Program-made: the position numbers and the translations under genes
DNA from: an uncultured Bacilli bacterium
Lineage (GTDB): Bacteria > Bacillota_I > Bacilli_A > RF39 > UBA660
Assembly: GCA_947632065.1 (NCBI GenBank)
Contig: CANRNO010000031.1
Location: 1 to 47,650 of the forward strand
Direction of reading: 5' to 3'
Length of the DNA stretch: 47,650 bases
Shown here: positions 17,532 to 25,212 of the stretch, one piece after another
How the letters are laid out: each line of letters starts with the position of its first letter
Numbering within the stretch: the stretch's first letter is position 1
Notes under the pieces: generated by a model
Database searches by the model: none
What the model was told of the DNA's origin: nothing
Seen by the model: the letters and a program-made list of their open reading frames with translations, nothing else

Positions 17532-18729
17532 AAATGAATTTAAAACTTTTGTAGACAAACAGGAACAAGTTACAGTTTATCAAACTAGAAATTTTGGTAT
17601 TTTTAAAAAAGCTAATGGTTGGCATCCATATTATGTTGGACTTGATGATAAAGGTAAAATTAGGGCTGCAGCACTTATTCTTTCAAGAGAAATTCCAGTT
17701 ATGAAAAAAAGAATATTATATAGTCCAAGAGGTTTTGTGATTAATTATAAAGATTTAGAATTATTAAAGATATTTACTAAAGAAATTAAGAAGTTTGCAG
17801 AAAATAAGAATGCTATATCTGTTAGGATTGATCCTTTTGTTATATATAAACAAAGAGATATTAATGGAGAAGTTGTTGAGGATGGTATTGATAATAGTGT
17901 TGTTGTAGACAATTTAAAAAATCTTGGATATACACATTTTGGTTTTAATTTAATGTATGAGACTTTAAAACCTAGATGGATGCATGTTATAAATACTTAT
18001 GATAAAACTATTGATGAAGTATTAAATGAAATGAATTCTAGTACTAGTGATATTATAAAAGCTAATGAGAGACATGGTATTCATGTTAGAGAAATTACTG
18101 AAGAAGAACTTCCTCTTTTTAAAGAAATTTTACAAAAATCTAATACTAAAAGTAAGTTTAAAGATTATCCTCTTTCTTATTTTCAAGAGATGTGGAATGA
18201 TATGCATAAGGATGGAATATTAAAAATAATGATTGCTTATGTTGACTTTGATGAGTATTTAGAAAATGTTTTATTAGAAAAAGAAAAGTTTGAATCAGAT
18301 ATTAGTTTAGAAGAAGAGGAGATTGATACTAAAGAGTTTGATGAGGAAATAGAAAAAATAAAACAATATCAATATGATTATGGTCATAAATTAAATTTAG
18401 GAGTAAATTTATTATTAGTTTATGGTAATGAAGTTTTATCTTTAGTTGATGGGAGTTTAGAACAATTTATGAATTTTAACTCTACTTATTCTCTTCATTT
18501 TGAAGCGATAAAATATGCAGTAGAACATGAATATAAAAGATATAATCTTTATCAAATTATGGGAGACTTTTCTAATAATTTACTTAATGAAGATTATTTA
18601 TTTAAAAAACAATTTGGTGGAGAAGTTGTTGAACTTGTTGGAGAGTTTGACTTAATAATTAATAATTTTTGGTATAACGCTTATAAAAAGTTTTATCCTA
18701 TGTATGAAAAGTTTAAAAAAAGAAAATGA
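17509..18729 (+). CDS. FemXAB family aminoacyltransferase, copy 2
   Basis: This is the second FemXAB paralogue, about 406 residues, cotranscribed with copy 1. It has the same layout: VYQTRNFGIFKKANGWHPYY, the YSPRGFVINY strand, a coiled-coil insertion that here is shorter and more acidic, and the C-terminal LYQIMGDFSN and FKKQFGGEVVELVGEFDLI blocks. AAAGGAGGAGGT lies before the ATG at 17509. The ORF-track start at 17506 is a GTG adjacent to it. Two adjacent paralogues usually add successive residues of one cross-bridge (as FemA/FemB or MurM/MurN do). The amino acids added cannot be read from sequence. Confidence 0.87.
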   Translation: MKLVELNKNEFKTFVDKQEQVTVYQTRNFGIFKKANGWHPYYVGLDDKGKIRAAALILSREIPVMKKRILYSPRGFVINYKDLELLKIFTKEIKKFAENKNAISVRIDPFVIYKQRDINGEVVEDGIDNSVVVDNLKNLGYTHFGFNLMYETLKPRWMHVINTYDKTIDEVLNEMNSSTSDIIKANERHGIHVREITEEELPLFKEILQKSNTKSKFKDYPLSYFQEMWNDMHKDGILKIMIAYVDFDEYLENVLLEKEKFESDISLEEEEIDTKEFDEEIEKIKQYQYDYGHKLNLGVNLLLVYGNEVLSLVDGSLEQFMNFNSTYSLHFEAIKYAVEHEYKRYNLYQIMGDFSNNLLNEDYLFKKQFGGEVVELVGEFDLIINNFWYNAYKKFYPMYEKFKKRK

Positions 18730-18757
18730 TTTTATTTCATTTTCTTTTATTTTTGTC
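18719..18757 (+). terminator. Bidirectional terminator between convergent genes
   Basis: AGAAAATGA and TCATTTTCT form a hairpin with a short AT loop and a T-run on the plus side. It overlaps the ends of FemXAB copy 2 and the zinc-ribbon gene. Confidence 0.65.
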
Positions 18758-20171
18758 TTGTGAATTCTTTATTACTTTCTCCTGTTCTGTCCCTTTCTGT
18801 TCTAATAACTTCAGTATCTGTTCCGATTGGATCTGTATTATTAGCACCTACCATATGAGTTGTTTTTAATCCACTTTTTCGTTGCATTACTTTATCTTCT
18901 TGTATCAAATTATATATATATGTTTTTGGCTTAATTTCTTCATCTTCTTCTGTTGTGATATTAAATAATTTATTATATCTTTGTTTAATAAAATAAAAAC
19001 ATAGTGGTCCAAGTAAAAGAAAGAAAAATTTTAAATCAAAATCCGGAAAAAATAACATTAATAATATTCCTAGTAATTCTGCGATTAATGAAATAGTTAT
19101 TAATTTTTTTATATCTATTGGTATGTTTCCAGTAGTATTTTTATTTCTTCCATTTACAGCTATATAGTAGAATGTATCTTTATTTTTTAATTTATATCCA
19201 TATAACCATACTGGTAAATAGACTATTTTCCAATCTTCACCTTTTACTTCTAAATTCATATTTGTCCATGCTACTCCTCTATCATATTCTTCTAGAGTTT
19301 CATTAGCAGCAAATTTAGTTAAGTTTTTTGTTTTTAACTCTGCGATTGGTTTTAATATGTTATAATTTATATTTCTATTTTGTGAAGTACATCCTCCTAA
19401 GTAATCAGGTTTATATGGAATACTATTTTCTACATCAAATGGTTTTATATTATTAATCATATTTTTTATTGGATCTATGATTTTTTTATTCTGTGTTTCT
19501 TTTTCATTTTCTATTAATAATCCATCTATATAAAAATCATATTCTCGAGATACTTGATAGTCATCCGCATCATATGTTGTAACTCCAGCATTAACATCAT
19601 AATTCTTTTTTACTGTATGTTCTCCTTGACCAGTTAGACTTGCATGAGTAGTTGTATTTATTAATACATAAGGTAAATATGTACACATAACATTTGATAT
19701 ATTTAATCTTTCTTTGAAATCTGTTAGAGCAAATATTTTTCTATCTTTTAAGTATTTATCAATTTCTATTTTGGCTTCTTCTCTTGTTACTGTAAATGGT
19801 AGGAGTGCTCTTGGAGGTGTTGTGGTTTGTACTACATTATTAGCATCTAAAGTACATCTGCACCAATGGCATTTGATCTGACCTAAGTATTTTTTATCAA
19901 TTGTTACTTCTGTATGACAATAGGCACATTTTAGTGTTATTAGATTACTAGTATCTACTTGTCTATCATTATTTATATTTGGTATTTGTTTAAACTTTTC
20001 TTTTACTGGTTTAAATTCATATTGACAAGCATTACAAGTATAATGTCCTGTTTCTTTGTCAAGTGTTAAATCTGTAAGTCCACAATGAGGGCATGCTAAA
20101 GCGTTTTTATCAGGCATTTGTCCTAAAGGTATAACGCTAGTTTTTGAATTGTTTTCATTATTTTCTTGCAT
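18747..20171 (-). CDS. Double zinc-ribbon protein with C-terminal membrane helices
   Basis: The 474-residue protein has two zinc ribbons near its N-terminus, CPHCGLTDL...CNACQYEF and CAYCHTEV...CHWCRCTL. A large mixed domain follows, then two hydrophobic helices around residues 355-395, then a polar tail. This layout resembles the TFIIB-type zinc-ribbon membrane proteins common in gut Firmicutes, whose function is unknown. The ATG at 20171 has GAGAGGTG upstream. The ORF-track start is three codons earlier without a site. It sits between FemXAB copies 2 and 3 and may be monocistronic. Confidence 0.65.
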   Translation of the reverse strand: MQENNENNSKTSVIPLGQMPDKNALACPHCGLTDLTLDKETGHYTCNACQYEFKPVKEKFKQIPNINNDRQVDTSNLITLKCAYCHTEVTIDKKYLGQIKCHWCRCTLDANNVVQTTTPPRALLPFTVTREEAKIEIDKYLKDRKIFALTDFKERLNISNVMCTYLPYVLINTTTHASLTGQGEHTVKKNYDVNAGVTTYDADDYQVSREYDFYIDGLLIENEKETQNKKIIDPIKNMINNIKPFDVENSIPYKPDYLGGCTSQNRNINYNILKPIAELKTKNLTKFAANETLEEYDRGVAWTNMNLEVKGEDWKIVYLPVWLYGYKLKNKDTFYYIAVNGRNKNTTGNIPIDIKKLITISLIAELLGILLMLFFPDFDLKFFFLLLGPLCFYFIKQRYNKLFNITTEEDEEIKPKTYIYNLIQEDKVMQRKSGLKTTHMVGANNTDPIGTDTEVIRTERDRTGESNKEFTRQK

Positions 20172-20231
20172 AAAAAACACCTCTCTATTTTATTTAATTA
20201 TATCATAGAGAAGTGTAATATTAAATAAATT

Positions 20232-21452
20232 TTATTTCCTTATTTTGTGAATTAACTTAAATAAGTTATAGTAAAACTTGTTTATAGGTAGATGGTATTC
20301 TCCTATTAATTCTTCTGTATAACCAGTAAAACCTTTTTTAAAATCATATACTCCATACTCTGAATCATTTTTATCAAAGTTTCCACTAATGCCATAAAAA
20401 TTATATCTTTTAAAATTATGTTTCATAGCATATTTAATCATTTCCCATTGTACTATATAAGGAGTTCCAAAATGCATATATTCTTTTTTATTTCCTCCAA
20501 ATAGATATACTAAGTCATCTCCAAATAACATAAAGACTCCTGTGGATGCTGGAATTATATCTCCTTTTTCTTCTTGTAATTTTGTTATTTCTTCAATTTG
20601 TTTTTCTATTTTTTCAAGATTATCTCTATGTCTTTTAATCTTCTCTTCTTTAGATTTTTGTTCTTCCATTCTTTTTATTGTAACTTTAGTTTCTTCTTTT
20701 TCTTTATTTAAGTCTTCTAAAATTGTTTTTGTATGAATTTCTGCGATTATAAATTTTACTAAATTATCTTTATGATAGGCATCATACATTTTTTGAAAGT
20801 AATCTAGACTTCTGTTATGAAAATTCTTTCTATCTCCAGTTGCATCTAATAATTCTTTTACTAAAGGTAATTCTTCATATGAAGCATCTCTTATAACTAT
20901 TTTATTTTTTATTCCTTTTTGAATATTTCTTCTAGTAAAAGATCTCATACTTTTAAGTAATTCTTCTTCTGTTTTATCTAAGTCTAAGACAAAAGTCCAA
21001 GTTACTACTTGTTCTGCGGTATCTGATTTTTCAAATCCTAATGATAATAAATTCTCAATAGCATCTGTATTATCTATACCATTTTCTACTATATCTCCAT
21101 TAATATCTCTTTGTTTTGTAATATAGTAAGGATCTATTCTTAAATTATATCCTTTTTTATCTTTTATATATTCTTTTAAGTTTTCCACAAAAAATGTTAA
21201 TAACTTTTTATTTTTATAATCTACGAGTAATCCCCTTGGAGCATAAAAATCTATTTGTCCAAAGTGAGTTTTACGTGATGAAATAAAGCTAGCAGCAATT
21301 ATCTTTTTATCTTCTTCTATTCCTACATAATAAATATTCCAACCTAGGTTTTTTCTTAAATTAGCCATATTAGTTGTTTGAATAAAGTTTTTTAATTCAT
21401 ACTCTTGTGTAAATTTTGAAAATTCTTCTTCTGTTAACTCTCTAAATACCAT
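20232..21452 (-). CDS. FemXAB family aminoacyltransferase, copy 3
   Basis: The third FemXAB paralogue in 5 kb, on the opposite strand. The 406-residue protein has FIQTTNMANLRKNLGWNIYY, FYAPRGLLVDY, a long basic/acidic coiled-coil arm (about residues 240-300) and the C-terminal YNFYGISGNFD and DFKKGFTGYTEELIGEYHL motifs. The FYGISG block matches FemX/FemA and MurM enzymes more closely than those of copies 1 and 2, so this copy may add the first branch residue. That order is inference. AAGGAGAATATAGT precedes the ATG. Confidence 0.88.
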   Translation of the reverse strand: MVFRELTEEEFSKFTQEYELKNFIQTTNMANLRKNLGWNIYYVGIEEDKKIIAASFISSRKTHFGQIDFYAPRGLLVDYKNKKLLTFFVENLKEYIKDKKGYNLRIDPYYITKQRDINGDIVENGIDNTDAIENLLSLGFEKSDTAEQVVTWTFVLDLDKTEEELLKSMRSFTRRNIQKGIKNKIVIRDASYEELPLVKELLDATGDRKNFHNRSLDYFQKMYDAYHKDNLVKFIIAEIHTKTILEDLNKEKEETKVTIKRMEEQKSKEEKIKRHRDNLEKIEKQIEEITKLQEEKGDIIPASTGVFMLFGDDLVYLFGGNKKEYMHFGTPYIVQWEMIKYAMKHNFKRYNFYGISGNFDKNDSEYGVYDFKKGFTGYTEELIGEYHLPINKFYYNLFKLIHKIRK

Positions 21453-21519
21453 ACTATATTCTCCTTAAAGTTTCTTTCCTACTACTTAATCATAGCATAT
21501 TTTTTTAAGTTTTGAAACA

Positions 21520-21690
21520 TTAATAATATATTACCATGGCAGAAAAACAATATATTTGTTCTTCTCCAAAAACACAAGCACTAACTTGATATTTTATATC
21601 TATTACTTCTTTTTCTGTTTCCTCTAAAAACGTATTAATTTTCTCTTCTAAGTCTTCTTCTGTTTCTTCATCAAATATTTTTACTTTCAT
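21520..21690 (-). CDS. Spore_Cse60-type sporulation protein
   Basis: The ORF track begins at 21726, but TTGGTGATAAT precedes the ATG at 21690, which gives a 56-residue protein starting MKVKIFDEETEEDLEEKINTF. The KVKIFDEE start, the IDIKYQVSACVFGEEQIYCF block and the length match the Cse60 family known from Bacillus subtilis, a small protein made in the mother cell under sigma-E. The function is unknown even there. Together with the SASP gene it supports a sporulation programme. Confidence 0.75.
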   Translation of the reverse strand: MKVKIFDEETEEDLEEKINTFLEETEKEVIDIKYQVSACVFGEEQIYCFSAMVIYY

Positions 21691-21749
21691 ATTATCACCA
21701 ATTTTATTATAAATGTTTTTATCCACAAAAATTGTTGAAAATTATTATA

Positions 21750-21779
21750 AAAAAAATCAAAACTTTTGTTTTGACTTTT
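21750..21779 (-). terminator. Terminator of the leuS operon
   Basis: On the minus strand AGTCAAAAC and GTTTTGATT form a hairpin followed by a T-run, immediately after the leuS stop codon. Confidence 0.8.
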
Positions 21780-24583
21780 TATTTTACAACGATATTTACT
21801 ATTTTTCCTTTAATAACTATTACTTTTATTATGTCTTTTCCTTCTATATGACGTTTAACATTATCTTCTTGCATAGCTTTTTCTTTAATTATATCTTCTT
21901 CATCATCTACATTGATTGTAATAGTTCCTCTTACTTTTCCATTTACTTGAACAGCAATATCTTTTGTTTTATCTATTGTTTTTTCTTCATCATATGTAGG
22001 CCATTTTCCTTCACAGATTGGACTAAATCCTAATTGTTCATTTAATTCTTCTGTGAAATGTGGTGCGATTGGATTTAATAAAGTAAGTAATACTTTATAG
22101 TCTGCTTTAGTGATTTCTTTTTGTTCTTCGAAATTATTTACTAAAATCATTAAAGAAGATACTGCGGTATTATAAGACATTGTTTGTAAATCATTTTCTA
22201 CTTTCTTTATAGTCTTATGAATTAAATTTTCAAGTTCTTTAGTATAGTTGTCTCCTTCTATTACTTTATCTTTTAATCTAAATATTTTATCAATGAAACG
22301 TTTACATCCTCTTAATGAATCAGTTGACCAACTTGCATCTTGAGTGTAATCTCCAATAAACATTTCATATATTCTTAGAGCATCTGCGCCAAATTCATTT
22401 ACTACATCATCTGGATTTACTACATTACCTTTTGATTTACTCATTTTTTCTCCATTTGAACCTAGAATCATACCATGACTTACTCTAGTCCAAATCATTT
22501 CTTTTTTAGGAACTAATCCGATATTATATAAGAATTGTACCCAGAATCTTGCATATAGTAAGTGTCTTGCGGTATGTTCCATTCCACCATTATACCAATC
22601 TACTCTATTCCAATATTTCATGGCATCCATTCCAACAAATTCTTTATCATTATGTGGATCCATAAATCTTAGGAAATACCAACTTGATCCTGCCCAGTTA
22701 GGCATAGTATCTGTTTCTCTTTTTGCATCATGACCACATTTTGGACATTTACAATTTACCCATTCAGTAATGTTTGCAAGTGGACTTTCTCCATTTTCTG
22801 TTGGTTCATATTCTGCGATATCTGGAAGCAATAAAGGTAGGTCTTCTTCATTCATTGGAACCCATCCACATTTTGGACAATCTATCATTGGAATTGGTTC
22901 TCCCCAGAATCTTTGTCTTGAGAAAATCCAATCTCTCATTTTATAATTTACTTTTTTCTTTCCACAATTATTTTCTTCTAACCAAGAAATCATTGTATTA
23001 ATTGCATCTTCCTTATTCTTTCCATTTAAGAATTCGGAATTAATATGAGTTCCATCTCCTGTCATAGCTGCTGGATCTAATACATATTCAAATGATTTTT
23101 TATGTAATTCATCTTTTATTTCTTTTTCTATTTCTTTTAAAGTTAGCCATTTAATAGAGATTTCTTCATTATTTAAATCTTTATTTGTTGTTCTTTCACT
23201 TTGTAATTCAAATAAGATTGGTGTTGTTTCTGCATTAATATATTTATCTGTATCTTTATCATAATAATGATTGTTTATTTTAAAGTCTTCTCCTATTAGT
23301 TTTAAATCATTATATCCTGTTTTTTCTTGTATTTTTCGAAGTGCACAGTTTAGGGCAGATTCATCATCTTTTCTTGTTCCATCTATAAATGTTCTTTTAT
23401 CATTTTTCTTTATAGTTAGATATTTATCAGTTTCTGGATTGTGGATGATTGCGATTATTTCTTTTTGTTTTTCTTCATTTGCTTCTTTTTTTCCTATTTC
23501 TTCTTCTAACACTTGAATAATTGGAATACCATATTTCTTAGCGAATTCGTAATCACGATCATCATGTGCTGGGACTGCCATGATTGCTCCTGTTCCATAG
23601 CTTGCTAGAACATAGTCTGAAATATAAATTGGTATTTTATCATTATTTACTGGGTTTATTGCATATGCACCAGTAAATACTCCTGTTTTTTCTTTATTTA
23701 ATTCTGTTCTTTCCATTTCATTTTTTGTAGAACATTTCTTTATATATTCTTTTACTTCTTCTTGTTTTTCTGGAGTAGTAATCTCTAATACATATTCATG
23801 TTCAGGTGCTAGAACACAATAGGTTGCTCCAAATAAAGTATCACAACGAGTTGTAAATACTGTGAACTTTTTATCGTGTCCTTCTATTTTGAAGTTAACT
23901 TCTGCTCCTATTGATTTTCCAATCCAATTTATTTGACCTAGCTTAACACGTTCTGCAAAATTTGTATCATCAAGTCCAGTAAGTAAATCTTCTGAGTAAT
24001 CACTCATTCTAAGCATCCATTGACTTTTTTCTTTTTGAACAACACTACTTCCACATCTTTCACAAACTCCACCTGCAGCATCTTCATTTGATAAAACACT
24101 CTTACATGTAGGGCACCAATTTACTGGTACTTTTTCTTTATAAGCCATATTATGTTTATAAAATTGTAAGAATTGCCATTGTGTCCATTTATAATATTCT
24201 GGATCTGTTGTTGAAAATTCACGATCCCAATCAAATGAAAATCCTAAAGTCTCCATTTGTCCTTTAAATGTTTTTATATTTTCACGTACTGCATCTTTTG
24301 GATGAATGTGATTTTTAATAGCATATTGTTCTGCGGGTGCTCCAAAAGCATCCCATCCCATAGGATATAAAACGTTATATCCTTGCATTCTTTTCATTCT
24401 AGCAATTGCATCTTGAGCAGTATAACTTCTAACATGCCCAACATGAAGTCCTGATCCACTTGGGTATGGGAACTCTACTAAGATATAATATGGCTCTTTA
24501 TCTGAACCATTTATTGCTTTAAAGGTTTTATTTTCTTTCCAATAATTTCTCCATTTTTTTTCTATTTGTTTAAAATCATACAT
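21779..24583 (-). CDS. leuS: Leucyl-tRNA synthetase with an inserted Nudix-like domain
   Basis: LeuRS charges tRNA-Leu. Motifs: HVGH (47-50) for HIGH, the zinc-knuckle CPTC/CERC (157-177), the editing-domain threonine stretch TVFTTRCDTLFGATY, MAVPAHDDRDYEF with the conserved Asp, and KMSKSKGNVV. The protein has 934 residues, about 110-130 more than typical bacterial LeuRS. The excess lies at about 361-503, between IPIIQV and AAMTGDGTHINSEFLNG in the CP1 editing region. That insert has Nudix-box spacing (G402, E408, R416, E420, G423), but two catalytic glutamates are lysines (417 and 421), so it is probably inactive as a hydrolase. The ATG overlaps the upstream membrane-protein gene, and a leucine T-box controls both. 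Confidence 0.95.
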   Translation of the reverse strand: MYDFKQIEKKWRNYWKENKTFKAINGSDKEPYYILVEFPYPSGSGLHVGHVRSYTAQDAIARMKRMQGYNVLYPMGWDAFGAPAEQYAIKNHIHPKDAVRENIKTFKGQMETLGFSFDWDREFSTTDPEYYKWTQWQFLQFYKHNMAYKEKVPVNWCPTCKSVLSNEDAAGGVCERCGSSVVQKEKSQWMLRMSDYSEDLLTGLDDTNFAERVKLGQINWIGKSIGAEVNFKIEGHDKKFTVFTTRCDTLFGATYCVLAPEHEYVLEITTPEKQEEVKEYIKKCSTKNEMERTELNKEKTGVFTGAYAINPVNNDKIPIYISDYVLASYGTGAIMAVPAHDDRDYEFAKKYGIPIIQVLEEEIGKKEANEEKQKEIIAIIHNPETDKYLTIKKNDKRTFIDGTRKDDESALNCALRKIQEKTGYNDLKLIGEDFKINNHYYDKDTDKYINAETTPILFELQSERTTNKDLNNEEISIKWLTLKEIEKEIKDELHKKSFEYVLDPAAMTGDGTHINSEFLNGKNKEDAINTMISWLEENNCGKKKVNYKMRDWIFSRQRFWGEPIPMIDCPKCGWVPMNEEDLPLLLPDIAEYEPTENGESPLANITEWVNCKCPKCGHDAKRETDTMPNWAGSSWYFLRFMDPHNDKEFVGMDAMKYWNRVDWYNGGMEHTARHLLYARFWVQFLYNIGLVPKKEMIWTRVSHGMILGSNGEKMSKSKGNVVNPDDVVNEFGADALRIYEMFIGDYTQDASWSTDSLRGCKRFIDKIFRLKDKVIEGDNYTKELENLIHKTIKKVENDLQTMSYNTAVSSLMILVNNFEEQKEITKADYKVLLTLLNPIAPHFTEELNEQLGFSPICEGKWPTYDEEKTIDKTKDIAVQVNGKVRGTITINVDDEEDIIKEKAMQEDNVKRHIEGKDIIKVIVIKGKIVNIVVK

Positions 24584-24929
24584 TTTTTATACATCCTTTC
24601 TTTTTATAATATATACCAACTAAATGATAACTTATTAAAAATATTATTATTACACTTACTATCGCAATGAGTATTTCTATTAGAAATGAGTCTGAGAGTG
24701 ATACTAAGCTTACTATCAGTGATATATCAAATGAACTTACAACTGCGATTAAGTTTAAAAAATTTTTATAATTTACTTTTTTTATATCAATATCATATTT
24801 ATAAACGAGGTAATTTACCTCTGGTGGTTTTTTCTTACTGTTTCTTCTAGTTGCGACCTTTATTATAAATATTTGATAGAAAATATATACTAGTATAAAT
24901 GTCATTATAAATAAAATTATTTCTTCCAT
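24576..24929 (-). CDS. Small membrane protein cotranscribed with leuS
   Basis: This 117-residue protein has about three hydrophobic helices (roughly 4-24, 58-80 and 84-108) and a basic loop with RRNSKKKPPEVNYLVYKYD between the first and second. Its stop overlaps the leuS start by a few bases. It is the first gene after the leucine T-box, so it is induced with leuS when tRNA-Leu is uncharged. No transporter signature is visible and I do not recognise the family. Confidence 0.65.
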   Translation of the reverse strand: MEEIILFIMTFILVYIFYQIFIIKVATRRNSKKKPPEVNYLVYKYDIDIKKVNYKNFLNLIAVVSSFDISLIVSLVSLSDSFLIEILIAIVSVIIIFLISYHLVGIYYKKKGCIKNV

Positions 24930-24949
24930 AACTCATCCTCCAATAAAAA

Positions 24950-25165
24950 AATCCTTATATAAATATAAGGACGAATTTACTCGCGGTACCACCTTATTTC
25001 ATGATAAAAATCATGCGGCTTTCATAAGATATAATGGTCTTAACCATGATGTGTTTTTATAGAAATCAAGTTCATTATCTTCTTATATTTGTTTTCACCA
25101 ACCACAAACTCTCTTTTAATAAGGTTAGATAATTACTACTATTTCTCACATCTCTAAAACTATTA
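24950..25165 (-). promoter_or_regulatory. T-box riboswitch, leucine-specific, upstream of the leuS operon
   Basis: The minus strand carries AAGGTGGTACCGCG (T-box core), the Stem I distal element TGTGGTTGGTG, an AGTA motif in the specifier internal loop, and GAAC-TTG-A, whose TTG (25067-25069) is a Leu codon in the same GAAN-codon-A context as TAC in the tyrS leader. The terminator TCCTTATAT...ATATAAGGA with a T7 tail follows the core. It precedes the small membrane protein gene and leuS. Confidence 0.93.
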
Positions 25166-25183
25166 ATATTATAGCAAAAAGTA

Positions 25184-25212
25184 AGAAAAAAGCAAGTAAA
25201 AATACTCACTTA
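25184..25212 (-). terminator. Terminator of the GH31 gene
   Basis: On the minus strand AAGTGAGTA and TACTTGCTT form a stem with two G-T pairs, followed by T6. It overlaps the final codon of the GH31 gene and separates it from the leucine T-box. Confidence 0.7.
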
